DNA from: Leptospira langatensis
GTDB lineage: Bacteria; Spirochaetota; Leptospiria; Leptospirales; Leptospiraceae
Length of the DNA stretch: 64,000 bases
Direction: 5' to 3'
NCBI RefSeq assembly: GCF_004770615.1
Contig: NZ_RQER01000004.1
Coordinates: 558,001-622,000 of the forward strand
How positions within the stretch are numbered: the stretch's first letter is position 1; every line of letters begins with the position of its first letter. A program made the position numbers and the translations under genes. This document shows, piece after piece, positions 11,874 to 21,464 of the stretch. The notes under the pieces are model-generated. The model made no database searches, was not told the DNA's origin, and was given only the letters and a program-made list of their open reading frames with translations.

Positions 11874-12165
11874 GAATCATATCTTTTTGAATTCTTTCTA
11901 TAAAAGACTTTCTTAAGCCAGGTCTATTACGGACTAAATCAACCGACCGACCCAGTTTGTCTTCGAGATAGATCTTTATCCCAGCTAAGGAATCGAACTT
12001 AGGTTCTTGAATATCGATCAGTAAGTCAACATCGCTGCTAAGATCTGCATTATCTTTAGAAAAAGATCCGAATATGTAGATATTAACTAGCCCGTACCTA
12101 CGTGCCAATTCCGGCTTTGCCTCTCTTAGGCTTTTCAGAAGTTCTTCTCGAGTTTGAACGAACAT
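11866..12165 (-). CDS. mntA: MntA-like nucleotidyltransferase antitoxin
   Basis: 99 aa minimal nucleotidyltransferase. The signature 'IFGSFSKDNADLSSDVDLLI' (GSx10DxD) is intact near residues 31-50, followed by the family's 'GRSVDLVRN'. In characterised pairs MntA inactivates HepT by AMPylating its motif tyrosine. The ATG lies only 17 nt after the mature 3' end of the tmRNA, with no ribosome binding site in that gap and no terminator between them, so the pair may depend on read-through from ssrA. Confidence 0.9.
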   Translation of the reverse strand: MFVQTREELLKSLREAKPELARRYGLVNIYIFGSFSKDNADLSSDVDLLIDIQEPKFDSLAGIKIYLEDKLGRSVDLVRNRPGLRKSFIERIQKDMIHV

Positions 12166-12182
12166 AGTGAAACTCGGTAAAC

Positions 12183-12526
12183 TGGAGACGCCGGGGTTCG
12201 AACCCGGGTCCTATTGCGTCTCAATGCGGCCTCTACGTGTTTGTCTTATGTTTTAAATCTCGAAAGGCCTTAGCCCATAAGCAGGCGTGTCCTTTCTATC
12301 CGATCCAAGTACTCCTTAAAACGGGAACCGAAAACCGATCCAAGAAGTCTCCCGTTTGAGACAGAAAGAAAACCACCGGGAGAGTAAGCTATCTTTCCGA
12401 AGCAGAGATTAAGCTGCTAGTGCTAATTCGTTGTTAGCGTTTAATGTTTTGAAGGTTTTTAAGAGGCCCCTCACCCCTACATGCCACCACACCTTAACTA
12501 CAACAGTCGAAACCAAATTCGTCCCC
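12183..12526 (-). ncRNA. ssrA: Transfer-messenger RNA
   Basis: The minus strand begins GGGGACGAATTTGGTTTCGACT, with the 5' tRNA-like arm GGGGACG pairing with CGTCTCC at the 3' end (GGTTCGAACCCC T-arm next to it). The discriminator A is at 12183; CCA is not encoded. The tag reading frame runs 12438-12409 and encodes ANNELALAA then TAA. tmRNA with SmpB rescues stalled ribosomes and tags the product for proteolysis. Length is 344 nt, normal for a one-piece tmRNA. Confidence 0.96.
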
Positions 12527-12635
12527 GCTGTGTTACTGATTAGACTCTAGATTTGATTTTACCGGATGTGAAAGCAAGAAAAAATGAAGCGAAAGATCCT
12601 TAAAATCAAATCTGGAAGTTCGGGAGAATTTCGCC

Positions 12636-13484
12636 TTGGCCCCATTTAGAATTTTCATTCTTCTTTTTTTACTCTACCAATGCGCTTCTTCTTTTGAGAA
12701 GAAGGAGCCAAATCCACTTTCTTCGGACCAAGGTGCTCCCGTTCTGTCGGATGGATTATACGCTTTCCGGTACGGTAAACTGCTTTATTCGAAACAACTC
12801 ATGGAGCAAGGAGCAGAAGAAGGAGAGTCTGAGATCTCACTCTTATTCTATCTTGTGAAATTGGGAAAGAAACACATATTGATCGATACAGGGATCTCCT
12901 CTAAGGAAACTGCAAAACGGTTTCAAGTGCGAGACTGGACTTCTCCGGAAAAACTCCTTTCCTCTATAGGAATACTTCCTTCTTCTATCGAAGATATTGT
13001 CCTAACTCACTATCATTTTGACCATGCAGGAGGTCTGGATCTTTTTCCGAATGCGAAAGTATACGTTCAATCGCATGACTGGAATACATTAAAAAAATCG
13101 AATTGGTTTTCTAACCAAGAAAGAAAGCTTTCTCTCAAAGAGAGATACAAGAAGGTCCAATTCTTAGATTCGAGTATAGAATTAATTCCGAATTTCAGGA
13201 TATTGCTCACTGGTGGCCATACTGCAGGTTCGGTGGCGATAGAATGGTCGATCCGTCCTGGAAAACGTTTTTTGATCACAGGAGACGAATGCTATTGGAT
13301 TGATCCTTGCAAGAAAGGGATCGGGCTCCCGAAAGAAGCTGCCTTCTCTGTTCGGAACAACAAAGAGTTCTTGGATTATGTAGAAGTTCTATCTTCGCAA
13401 GGCAGCACGATTCTTACGATGCACGATCCTCAAGTCTTGTCCGAGGGAAAAGAAGTGCTTCCCGGAATTTTTAAGTTGTACTAA
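12636..13484 (+). CDS. Metallo-beta-lactamase-fold hydrolase, predicted lipoprotein
   Basis: 282 aa from a TTG start, with GGGAG about 10 nt upstream. The N-terminal hydrophobic segment ends LLYQC (Cys near residue 16), a relaxed spirochaete-type lipobox. The metal site is complete: HYHFDHAGG (near residue 125), GGHTAGSV (near 192), TGDECYW, and a C-terminal MHDPQ. This arrangement resembles lactonase-like MBL proteins (the AiiA group), but the substrate cannot be told. The export signal suggests action outside the cytoplasm. Confidence 0.85.
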   Translation: MAPFRIFILLFLLYQCASSFEKKEPNPLSSDQGAPVLSDGLYAFRYGKLLYSKQLMEQGAEEGESEISLLFYLVKLGKKHILIDTGISSKETAKRFQVRDWTSPEKLLSSIGILPSSIEDIVLTHYHFDHAGGLDLFPNAKVYVQSHDWNTLKKSNWFSNQERKLSLKERYKKVQFLDSSIELIPNFRILLTGGHTAGSVAIEWSIRPGKRFLITGDECYWIDPCKKGIGLPKEAAFSVRNNKEFLDYVEVLSSQGSTILTMHDPQVLSEGKEVLPGIFKLY

Positions 13485-13488
13485 AAAA

Positions 13489-13512
13489 ATCCCCCGGCTT
13501 TCACCGAGGGAT
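13489..13512. terminator. Bidirectional terminator hairpin
   Basis: ATCCCCCGG-CTTTCA-CCGAGGGAT forms a 9-bp stem with one mismatch, preceded by AAAAAAA and followed by CTTCTCTTTT. It lies between the convergent MBL-fold gene and the acyl-CoA synthetase gene and can serve both strands. Confidence 0.75.
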
Positions 13513-13539
13513 CTTCTCTTTTCAATAGAAGAAGGTTCC

Positions 13540-15597
13540 TTATTTATAAACCTTATCGATCCTTTTTTGGTATTTCTCAGTGATCACGTGTCTTTTCATT
13601 TTTAACAAGTTAGTCAACTCGTCTCCGACCTCGAAAGGCTTAGGAGCGATCACTACATGTTGGATCAATTCGAAGGATTTAAATCCGTGCTTCGTACTGT
13701 TATACTCTCGGATCTCCTTCTTGAAGAAATCGATTACCTTCGGATTTTCAATGAGATCCTTCAGATCCTTAGCTGCGATCCCGTTCTGTTCCAACCAAGG
13801 TTTCAGGACTTCTAGATCCGGAACGATGATAGCTCCCAGCACTTTCTGATCCTGACCGAATACCATGGATTGTTTGATATATGGAGACTCGTCCATACGG
13901 TTCTCGATCGGGACCGGCTCTACGTTTTCTCCGCCTAAGAGAACTACAGTTTCTTTCGCTCTTCCGGTCAAGGTGAGAGTATACTTGTAGTTGATGAATC
14001 CGATATCTCCCGTATTCAGCCAGCCGTCCACAATGGTCTTCTTGGTAACTTCCGGATTCTTGTAATATCCTTTCATCACTTGAGGCCCTTTGATATGAAC
14101 AATACCTTTGACTCCCAACTTACCCGCTAGGATCTGTTTCTGATCGTTGATATGAGTGAGCACATTCCCATTCTCGTCTCTGAGTTGGAGTTCGGTTTTA
14201 GGAACGATATAACCTACGGATCCGATGATCGGATAATCGTAATGGCGCACCGAGATCACAGGAGCACTCTCAGTCATTCCGTAACCTTCTAATACTAAAA
14301 GCCCGATATCGTTGAAGAAATTATCCACATGGCGCTGCAAAGCACCTCCACCGGAAAGAGTTCCTCTCAAACGTCCACCTGTTGCCTGGCGGATCTTTGC
14401 AAGAACGACGGCGTCCAGGGTCTTATAGTTAAAGATCAGTGCCAAAATAGCAATAGTCAATAGCACTGGGGATAGGAATCCCAATCCAGGCTCATACATC
14501 TTGATATAGGAGTAAGCCACTGCGGAAATAAAGGAAACCGTAAACGGCCCAGTCAAAAGAACTTGAACGATCGCTTTGATCCCAAGTCCCAAAGATTGGA
14601 GAATATTGCGGTTCGTATAATCTACTTCTCTTCCACTCAGGAAACGAACTCCTGCATGGTATGTCTTAGAAAAGAAGTACGCCGCGTTAAAGAGGAATTT
14701 TCTGACCGGTGGGGTCTGCTTAGGATCGTTGATCCTATTATAGATACCGGTATAGATACTTTCCCAAACCCTGGGAGCGGAAGCCATAAAGGAAGGTCTC
14801 GCTTTGGCCAGGTCATTCCTAAGATCGGAAACCTTGGTGTAGAAAGTCGCGATCCCCAAAGAGATTGCGGAATATTCCACAACCCTCTCGAAAATATGCC
14901 AAACAGGAAGAATGGAAAGCATACTGTCATCTTCTTTGATCATGGATTTTTTCAGGATCAAAGGAACAACATGTTCCATCTGGTGGATCATATTGGAATG
15001 CATAAGCATTACTCCCTTAGGCATTCCAGTAGTTCCTGAAGTATAGATCAAAGTAAACAGATCATCAGGCTTGATCGCATCGATCCGCTTCTCGGCCTTG
15101 TGACCGCCTTTCGCTCTCAGCTGCTTTCCTTTTTCGACGAGATCATATAAATGCAAGACCCCTTTGGTCTTGATCTTACTGTCCTTGTCCATGATGATAA
15201 GGGTCTCTACACCCTTCACCTTGGCCTTGTTCTTCAAGAACTTCTCATACATCTTGTCGTTCTCTAAAAAGACGACAGAAGCTTCTGAGTGATTTAAAAT
15301 ATAATCCATCTCGGAGTCGGTAACATCGGTTCCTCTAGGAACGTTTGCGCAACCGGAGAATAAAACGGCCGCATCCACTATAATCCATTCTAAACGATTG
15401 TCCGCGAGGACCCCAATATGTTCTCTCGCCTTTACTCCTAAGTCGATAAGAGCTTCGGACAGAGCAAGGCCAAGATCTACAAGTTGTTTGAAGGTGGTCG
15501 CTTTGTATTCTTTTGTCTCATCCTTCGACCAAAAGGCTGGCCTTTCCCCAAAGGACTCGGCGGCCTTAAGGTACATGTCTGCTAAATTCTTATACAT
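13540..15597 (-). CDS. Long-chain acyl-CoA synthetase (AMP-forming) with internal membrane segments
   Basis: 685 aa. ANL-superfamily motifs: '[16 protein letters not shown]' (P-loop, near 188), '[12 protein letters not shown]' (A5), 'NTGDIGFI' (A7) and GRAKE near the hinge. C-terminal residues '[12 protein letters not shown]' lie where the catalytic lysine region ends. Between about residues 336 and 396 there is an insertion with two or three strongly hydrophobic stretches ([33 protein letters not shown]), so the enzyme is probably membrane attached. It activates fatty acids to acyl-CoA. Leptospires use long-chain fatty acids as carbon source, so such enzymes are expected to be central. Confidence 0.9.
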   Translation of the reverse strand: MYKNLADMYLKAAESFGERPAFWSKDETKEYKATTFKQLVDLGLALSEALIDLGVKAREHIGVLADNRLEWIIVDAAVLFSGCANVPRGTDVTDSEMDYILNHSEASVVFLENDKMYEKFLKNKAKVKGVETLIIMDKDSKIKTKGVLHLYDLVEKGKQLRAKGGHKAEKRIDAIKPDDLFTLIYTSGTTGMPKGVMLMHSNMIHQMEHVVPLILKKSMIKEDDSMLSILPVWHIFERVVEYSAISLGIATFYTKVSDLRNDLAKARPSFMASAPRVWESIYTGIYNRINDPKQTPPVRKFLFNAAYFFSKTYHAGVRFLSGREVDYTNRNILQSLGLGIKAIVQVLLTGPFTVSFISAVAYSYIKMYEPGLGFLSPVLLTIAILALIFNYKTLDAVVLAKIRQATGGRLRGTLSGGGALQRHVDNFFNDIGLLVLEGYGMTESAPVISVRHYDYPIIGSVGYIVPKTELQLRDENGNVLTHINDQKQILAGKLGVKGIVHIKGPQVMKGYYKNPEVTKKTIVDGWLNTGDIGFINYKYTLTLTGRAKETVVLLGGENVEPVPIENRMDESPYIKQSMVFGQDQKVLGAIIVPDLEVLKPWLEQNGIAAKDLKDLIENPKVIDFFKKEIREYNSTKHGFKSFELIQHVVIAPKPFEVGDELTNLLKMKRHVITEKYQKRIDKVYK

Positions 15598-15742
15598 TGG
15601 GGTTATTCCTTGAGAAGAAAGAGTATATTACGCTTATGAGATAAAGCGCGTTTAAATTAATGTGATTGTATGACCCGTCAACTAAATTTTAGAAGATAGG
15701 ATCTCGTAGGTGCGGTGCAAAATCGTAATGAAAGAGGAGAAG

Positions 15743-15777
15743 AAAACCCCGCTCGAGTAATTCTCGAACGAGGTTTT
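15743..15777 (-). terminator. Terminator of the Lys/His-rich protein gene
   Basis: AAAACC-N2-GCTCGAG-TAATT-CTCGAAC-GAGGTTTT forms a stem with small internal bulges, flanked by A and T runs, 18 nt past the stop of the minus-strand gene ending at 15796. Confidence 0.65.
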
Positions 15778-15795
15778 AAGGAATGTTAAGCGAGA

Positions 15796-16071
15796 TTATT
15801 GTTGCTCTTCGCCAGCGCCTTCTTCAGCAGCAGGAGCAGAAGACTTAGGTGCTTCTTCTTTTCCTTTTTTGCCTTCTTTCTTATGTTTCTTTTTGCTGTG
15901 TTTCTTGTGCTTTTTCTTGTGTTTCTTCTCTTTTTTCTCAGGCTTAGCAGCAGAGTCTTCAGCCTTTGCCGGAGCGTCTCCACCTGCTTCTTGTGCGCTG
16001 ATTCCGGTAAAACCGAACAGAGCGATCGCAGATACTAAAAGGGTAACAAGAATTTTCTTGAATAGGTTCAT
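15796..16071 (-). CDS. Small exported Lys/His-rich protein
   Basis: 91 aa. A signal peptide (about 1-26, MNLFKKILVTLLVSAIALFG then a G-I-S-A-Q cleavage-like site) is followed by an Ala/Glu stretch, a strongly basic middle (about 43-70) made of repeated KKHK-like units, and an acidic Ala/Glu tail. AGGAAG precedes the ATG. No family is recognised. The charge pattern could bind nucleic acid, polyanions or metal (His); this is speculation. It has its own terminator. Confidence 0.8.
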   Translation of the reverse strand: MNLFKKILVTLLVSAIALFGFTGISAQEAGGDAPAKAEDSAAKPEKKEKKHKKKHKKHSKKKHKKEGKKGKEEAPKSSAPAAEEGAGEEQQ

Positions 16072-16152
16072 TATGGTCTTCCTATACTAACGATGGTTTG
16101 TGTCGTAATTTTATTGTTCTGTGAGGCAAATCAAATCCATTTTAAAGAAAAA

Positions 16153-16848
16153 TCAGATTTCATCCACAGGAGGGACCCATTTGTTAGGGATCGAAACCGC
16201 TTCCGAAAGACGGTCTAGAAATTTATTTTTCGGAATTTCGTAGGCTCCTAGGTTCAAGGTAACCGGATTCATCTGCTGGGTATCAAACAGAGTGAAACCG
16301 TCCTTCTTCAAGGCCTCGAACAAAAAGTAGAGTCCGATCTTACCAAAATCGGGTAAGAAGGAGAACATGGACTCTCCGGCAAAAAATTTACCGATCGCTA
16401 TTCCATAGGCTCCACCGCCTAATCTTCCCTCTTCGTCCCAGACTTCCACGCTATGAGCATAACCTTCTCTATGGAACTGAGTGAACCCTTTTAAGAAGGT
16501 ATCGGTGATCCAAGTTTGCTCGTCTGTCCGATAAGAACAGCATCGCATAACTTGCTCAAAGGCACGATTGAATGTGACTGTGAATTTTTTTTGACGGATC
16601 CTTCTTCTTACTCGAGTGCTTAGGTGAAGGACGTTCAGATCGAATATGGCTCTCGGGTCCAAAGAAAACCAAAGTAAAGGTTTATCCGCCCAAGGGAAGA
16701 TCCCTCTCGTATACGCGTACAACAATCTGTCCGCTTTCAGGTCTCCGCCGATGCCGACCACTTCTTCGAGGCTAGTGCGTGGATCTGCGAAGAAATCCGA
16801 AAAGTCTCGGACCTTGGGGGAATACGAATCTTGCTTCGGGTTTTCCAT
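16153..16848 (-). CDS. aat: Leucyl/phenylalanyl-tRNA-protein transferase
   Basis: 231 aa from the ATG at 16848 (a TTG at 16854 is also in frame). Family motifs include '[20 protein letters not shown]', '[10 protein letters not shown]', '[19 protein letters not shown]' and '[16 protein letters not shown]'. Aat transfers Leu or Phe from tRNA to proteins with N-terminal Arg or Lys, making them ClpS/ClpAP substrates (N-degron pathway). It directly follows thpR, whose stop overlaps the start region, in the operon pabBC-thpR-aat. Confidence 0.96.
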   Translation of the reverse strand: MENPKQDSYSPKVRDFSDFFADPRTSLEEVVGIGGDLKADRLLYAYTRGIFPWADKPLLWFSLDPRAIFDLNVLHLSTRVRRRIRQKKFTVTFNRAFEQVMRCCSYRTDEQTWITDTFLKGFTQFHREGYAHSVEVWDEEGRLGGGAYGIAIGKFFAGESMFSFLPDFGKIGLYFLFEALKKDGFTLFDTQQMNPVTLNLGAYEIPKNKFLDRLSEAVSIPNKWVPPVDEI

Positions 16849-16850
16849 GA

Positions 16851-17387
16851 TCAATCTAATTGGAGAGGATATGTTTCTTCGACAGAATAGATAGGTCCGT
16901 TTGAACCGCTACGACTAGAAAAAAGATGAAATTCCCGGATCTCGATATTCGGAATATGAAATTGATCGAATTCTTTCAGATACATTTCCAATCTCTTCTC
17001 TCGATCCCGTTTAAATCTTCCGATCGTGATATGAGGCTTATAATCCCTTTTTTCCAGGCTAAATCCAACTCTTCTTAAAGACGAATCCAAGGATTTTTGC
17101 AAGCGAAACAAGGCCTCAGAAAAAGAAACGGAAACGTACAGAATCTCGGGAGATTTATGTCCGAAAATTCCCAGACCAAGGACTTCGATCGAAAACGGGC
17201 TTTGGCCGATCTGAGAGCTGATCTCCGAAACCGTTTCTATTTGTTCTCGATCTAATTCTCCTAAAAAGACCAGAGTAGTATGGAAATTTTCCGGAAGGAC
17301 CCATCGGATCTCTTCGAGTCCGTAGCAGATCCCCTGAATCCTTTCTCGTACTTCATTTGGAAGAGAGAGTCCTAAAAAAGTCCTCAT
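16851..17387 (-). CDS. thpR: RNA 2',3'-cyclic phosphodiesterase (LigT/2H family)
   Basis: 178 aa from the ATG at 17387, beginning [17 protein letters not shown]. Both 2H-family motifs are present: HTTLVFLG (His36) and HITIGRF. A longer upstream reading in this frame overlaps the pabBC gene and is rejected; the chosen ATG overlaps the pabBC stop as ATGA. Family members open 2',3'-cyclic phosphates and ligate or cleave 2'-5' RNA links in vitro; the cellular role is unclear. Confidence 0.9.
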   Translation of the reverse strand: MRTFLGLSLPNEVRERIQGICYGLEEIRWVLPENFHTTLVFLGELDREQIETVSEISSQIGQSPFSIEVLGLGIFGHKSPEILYVSVSFSEALFRLQKSLDSSLRRVGFSLEKRDYKPHITIGRFKRDREKRLEMYLKEFDQFHIPNIEIREFHLFSSRSGSNGPIYSVEETYPLQLD

Positions 17388-19219
17388 TCTTGGTCCACAC
17401 CTAAGACCCGCCTTGCCCCACGGATCGAATTCACTAAGAGTATTTTTTCGGCAAGCTCCAGATCTTTTTTCAAAACAGTTCCTTCTCTCGCATGTAACTT
17501 TTGGATCCATCTCTTTCTCGCCACACCGGGAAGAAGTCCTTGGTCCAACGCGGGAGTGATCCATTCTCCATCTAAAAAAAAGAATATGGAATGAATGGCA
17601 CCTTCGGTGATCTGTCCTTCTTGGTTGGAATAGATCACATCGAGATAACCTTTGGCCAAAGCCTTTTCATATTCGAAAGAATAGGTCTCTCTGATATTCG
17701 TTTTATGATACAGAAATGGATCCGAACGATCTAACTGAGTTTTCGAAAACAGAATATTCCCTTGCTTAGGGCCTTTCACAAATTCGGAGATCTCCGTCCG
17801 AATAGTTCCGTCCCCAAAGAGTTGGATGCGGATGCGAGATGCTTTTCCCTTTTTGGATCGATTTTGTTCCAAGATCGTTTGGACAGAAAGTTCCCACTCC
17901 GATTCCTTCCATTCAAAGCCGAGTTGAGAAGCAGAGGACCTCATTCTTTCCTTATGATCTTTTAAAAAGAAGATCGTTCCTCTTTTACAGAGCATGGTAG
18001 TAAAAATATAAAAGCTGTTCTTCGCTTCGATCGGATCTTTCAGGAATTTTGCCTTGGACCAACATTCCTTCCATTCTATCTCCGCGTCAGATCCGATCGT
18101 GATCCCGGAACCGATCCCCATTCTACCGGTCCTTCTTCCAGGAGAAGTTTCTAAAAACTCCAAGGTTCGGATCGCGATCGATACTGTTTCTTTCTCCGGA
18201 GAAAGAAAGAAAATCCCTCCGGTATAGACTCCTCTTTCCTTCTCTAGCTCGCGTATGATCTCTACTGCTCTTTTCTTTGGAGCACCTGTGATGGAACCTC
18301 CAGGAAATAATGATTCGAGTATTCTCATCCAATTGATTTCTTTAGGAAGAAGGGAACGTACCTCGCTCGTCATTTGAAACACTGTAGAATATTCTTCTAC
18401 CGAGAATAATTTAGAGACTTGCACGGAACCGAGTTCCGAGATCCTGCCCAGATCGTTTCGAAGTAGGTCCGTGATCATTAAGTTCTCCGCTCTATCCTTC
18501 GCAGATTCAAAGAGTTCCTCTCTTAATTTCTCGTCTTCGATCGAGTCCTTTCCTCTGGCCCTGGTTCCCTTCATCGGAACAGTTCGGATCTCATTCCCCT
18601 TCCTTTCCCAAAATAATTCGGGAGAAAAGGAAAGTATATCTCTGTGGCCCCCTACGATAGAATTTCCAGTCCGGATCCAGGCTTCATACGGAACGGATTG
18701 CTTCTTACGCAGATCGAAGAACAATTTTTCTAAAGATCCTTCCTGTCGGATCCGTAAAGGAAACGTATAATTCACTTGGTATACTTCGCCTTTATACAAA
18801 TAGTCTTGGATCTTTCGGATCGCTTCCTTATACTCCTTTTGTTCTAGGCTTGGATCTAATGCGGCGAAATAGCCACGGTCCTGAAACTTTTCCTCCCAAG
18901 AAATGAGCTCTTCCGCCTTTACTTTGTGATACTTTTGAAAAACACCAAACCAAAGAAGTGGCTCGCTCCGAAATTCAGAACCATTCTCATAATCCTCGTT
19001 TAAGAACAGTTCTCCGACCTCATACGAGATCCAACCTGCCGCAAAATTACCTTTGGCTATTCTATCTTGAATTTCTAAGAGTATTTTCCTTACTTCGCTT
19101 CGTCGATTAGTAGTAAGGATTTCATTCGGCTCCGCGATGATAGGAATGCCTTCCGACGAAAAACCGCTTCCTAAAAATATAAACGGTCGATCGGGATTGT
19201 TGCGGAGATCCGGAATCAT
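17384..19219 (-). CDS. pabB: Aminodeoxychorismate synthase component I fused to 4-amino-4-deoxychorismate lyase (PabB-PabC)
   Basis: 611 aa. Residues about 1-375 are a chorismate-binding PabB domain: 'VPMKGTRARGKD' carries the lysine typical of PabB (PIKGT), and 'FPGGSITGAPKKRAVEII' closes the active site. Residues about 395-611 are a class IV aminotransferase-fold PabC domain (KTNIRETYSFEYE with the PLP lysine, 'ITEGAIHSIFF', 'LLPGVARKRW'). Together they turn chorismate plus amide ammonia into p-aminobenzoate for folate. Such fusions are known in several bacteria. The glutamine amidotransferase subunit PabA is not in the window. First gene of an operon with thpR and aat. Confidence 0.92.
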   Translation of the reverse strand: MIPDLRNNPDRPFIFLGSGFSSEGIPIIAEPNEILTTNRRSEVRKILLEIQDRIAKGNFAAGWISYEVGELFLNEDYENGSEFRSEPLLWFGVFQKYHKVKAEELISWEEKFQDRGYFAALDPSLEQKEYKEAIRKIQDYLYKGEVYQVNYTFPLRIRQEGSLEKLFFDLRKKQSVPYEAWIRTGNSIVGGHRDILSFSPELFWERKGNEIRTVPMKGTRARGKDSIEDEKLREELFESAKDRAENLMITDLLRNDLGRISELGSVQVSKLFSVEEYSTVFQMTSEVRSLLPKEINWMRILESLFPGGSITGAPKKRAVEIIRELEKERGVYTGGIFFLSPEKETVSIAIRTLEFLETSPGRRTGRMGIGSGITIGSDAEIEWKECWSKAKFLKDPIEAKNSFYIFTTMLCKRGTIFFLKDHKERMRSSASQLGFEWKESEWELSVQTILEQNRSKKGKASRIRIQLFGDGTIRTEISEFVKGPKQGNILFSKTQLDRSDPFLYHKTNIRETYSFEYEKALAKGYLDVIYSNQEGQITEGAIHSIFFFLDGEWITPALDQGLLPGVARKRWIQKLHAREGTVLKKDLELAEKILLVNSIRGARRVLGVDQE

Positions 19220-19292
19220 GATTTGGCCTTAAGTGCCTTATTCTCACCTGCTTCCGAATCCTAAAAGCGAAATGAAAACGATTCGGGGATTA

Positions 19293-21419
19293 ATGTTAGA
19301 ACAGTCCAAAAGAATTTTAACGTCCGTAGCCAAGATTTGTCTAGTTGCTCTCGTGTATTTTCTACTCGGGAAACTGGGACATAGCCTGAGCGTGTTTTCA
19401 GACTATGCTTCTCCCATTTGGCCGGCGTCCGGTTGGAGCCTTGTCACTACTCTTCTTTGGGGAAGGATTTCCTTGCCCGGGATTTTTCTAGGCTCCCTGA
19501 TTTATAATAGTCATATTAAATCCGAATTCTTGTCTCATCCGGAGGCTTGGAAATTTGTCTCAATCGCTGCGATCATCGCCCTGGGAAGCACTGTCCAAGC
19601 AGGATTAGGAGCATATCTCTATAGACGATTCATTCCGAGATTGGACTTAACTCAGAGCACATCTTCGGTGGTTCGATTCCTTTGGATAGAGACCCTGGTT
19701 TGCATGATCGCTCCAACTATTGCCAATGCCGGTTTGTTCCTAGCCGGTGTTGTGGATGCTCATTCCATTCTACCCACTTGGATCATTTGGTGGATGGGAG
19801 ACTCTCTGGGAGTCTTTGTTTACTTTCCATTTTTCTTAAGTTGGCTCGGACCGAATATTACTCAATTCAGGGCTCACTCTTGGAAAGAGAGCCTAGGACT
19901 GGTTTCCTTTTTGCTTTTGCTTGGAGGAGGGATATTTTATTTCTTCCGGGTAAATGAGATCCCGGCCTACTTTCCATTGTCCTATCTACTCATTGTAGTC
20001 ATCGCACTCGCTTCTCTCCGATTCGGCGGAAAGGAATCTTCTCTAGTAATGATCGTCGTTTCGATCTTGGCAATCGTAGGAACGATCAAGGGAAACGCCT
20101 ATTTCTTCGTTCCTTCTAAGGAAGTCGCTTTACTCGCTCTCCAGAGTTTTCTATCCGCGGTCTCTATCGCATCTCTTCTTGTATTGGCAGTTGTCCAAGA
20201 AAGAGCGGTAGTTGAAGACGAGCTAGTTCAATCGCATCAGGATCTCGAGAAGTTAGTAGCGGAAAGAACCAAGGAGTTAGATCAATCCTATCATTTCTTG
20301 GGAACTAGCGAGGCCATTTACAAAGGGCTTTTCGAGAACGTCCCGATCGCGATCTTCGAATGCGATTATAGAGGTGTAAAAGAAAGATTAGAAAGTCTTC
20401 CTAAACTCACCAAATGGGAATTCAACCGATTCCTAAAGACGAACCAGGATTTCGTTTCCGAATGTTATGATTCGGTACGGGTCATAGATGCGAACCGTGA
20501 GTCCGTGAGATTATTCCAAGCAAAATCGAAAGAAGAAGTGCTTTCTCTTGCAGTGGAATTCTTTCGAAAAGAGAACCAAACTTCTTTTAGAAAATTACTG
20601 TTTAGGTTGAATTTCGGGACCAGGATCCTGCAGACAGAATCAGTACTGTATGATAGCGAAGGGAAACCTTTCGAAGCCGCAATCCGTTGGTCTCTTGCCC
20701 CTGAGTTCGAAGACACTTTCTCTTCCGTTATCATCACAGTCGTAGAGATCACTGAGAAAAAACAGGCAGAGAGACAGCTCAAGGCTTCCCTCAAGGAAAA
20801 AGAAGTGATGTTGAAGGAGATCCACCACAGAGTAAAAAATAATCTGCAGGTCATCTCTAGCTTATTCAGTCTCCAGTCCGAATACGAAAACGATCCCAAG
20901 ATCCACGACGCATTCTCCGAAAGCCAGAACCGGATCCAAACTATGGCTTTGATCCATGATGAACTCTATCAATCAAACGATCTGGGAAATGTAGAATTCT
21001 CCGGATATTCCAAGAGACTTGCGGAGAAGATCCGAGCCGCTTACAAGATAGGAGGAGAAGTTCAACTGGAAATATACTCCGAGATCATTCATCTGGAGAT
21101 CAGCCTTGCTATTCCTCTAGGATTGATCCTGAACGAATTACTTACCAACTGTCTTAAATACGCATTTCCGAAGGACTTCATTCCGGAAGGAGGAAGGCCC
21201 ATTGTTCAAGTCCGCCTGAAGAAAAACGGGAATACCGTTAGCATGGAAGTCTCGGATAATGGGGTTGGGCTTTCCAGTGAATTGGATCAGATCTCCACCC
21301 CTTCTTTCGGTCTTACTTTGGTCCAAGTACTTACCAAGCAATTGAAAGGGAAGCTGGACTTTTCCGGTTCCAAAGGAACAGGCACAAATTTCCAAATCCG
21401 TTTTGATCTTCCGGATTAG
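19293..21419 (+). CDS. MASE1-domain sensor histidine kinase (HisKA_2/HWE type)
   Basis: About 708 aa. The start is uncertain: ATG 19293 (GGGGA 4 nt before), ATG 19272 or GTG 19233. An N-terminal MASE1 membrane region has about eight helices (residues 10-305, with 'SPIWPASGWSLVTTLLWG'). A coiled linker and a PAS-like domain (about 340-490) follow. The kinase core has 'LKEIHHRVKNNLQVISSLFS' with the phospho-His near residue 510, the HisKA_2 type, then an HATPase (ELLTNCLKYAFP, DNGVGLS, SFGLTLVQVLTKQL). No response regulator lies next to it. It is divergent from pabBC. Confidence 0.92.
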   Translation: MLEQSKRILTSVAKICLVALVYFLLGKLGHSLSVFSDYASPIWPASGWSLVTTLLWGRISLPGIFLGSLIYNSHIKSEFLSHPEAWKFVSIAAIIALGSTVQAGLGAYLYRRFIPRLDLTQSTSSVVRFLWIETLVCMIAPTIANAGLFLAGVVDAHSILPTWIIWWMGDSLGVFVYFPFFLSWLGPNITQFRAHSWKESLGLVSFLLLLGGGIFYFFRVNEIPAYFPLSYLLIVVIALASLRFGGKESSLVMIVVSILAIVGTIKGNAYFFVPSKEVALLALQSFLSAVSIASLLVLAVVQERAVVEDELVQSHQDLEKLVAERTKELDQSYHFLGTSEAIYKGLFENVPIAIFECDYRGVKERLESLPKLTKWEFNRFLKTNQDFVSECYDSVRVIDANRESVRLFQAKSKEEVLSLAVEFFRKENQTSFRKLLFRLNFGTRILQTESVLYDSEGKPFEAAIRWSLAPEFEDTFSSVIITVVEITEKKQAERQLKASLKEKEVMLKEIHHRVKNNLQVISSLFSLQSEYENDPKIHDAFSESQNRIQTMALIHDELYQSNDLGNVEFSGYSKRLAEKIRAAYKIGGEVQLEIYSEIIHLEISLAIPLGLILNELLTNCLKYAFPKDFIPEGGRPIVQVRLKKNGNTVSMEVSDNGVGLSSELDQISTPSFGLTLVQVLTKQLKGKLDFSGSKGTGTNFQIRFDLPD

Positions 21420-21464
21420 GAAAATTCCTTGCGTATCCTTCTCCAAATTGGAGGAAGGAAACCT

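Noticed and set aside
12527..12600. Promoter of ssrA
   Set aside because: Candidates such as TTTCAC-N18-TAGAGT exist on the minus strand, but the match is too weak and the distance to the 5' end too long to call.
15786..15983. 65-aa Lys/Arg-rich frame
   Set aside because: Shadow of the Lys/His-rich protein gene in another frame, with low-complexity composition caused by AAG/AAA repeats.
17388..17564. N-terminal extension of thpR
   Set aside because: Lies inside pabBC; family alignment begins at MRTFLGL, and the ATGA overlap supports 17387.
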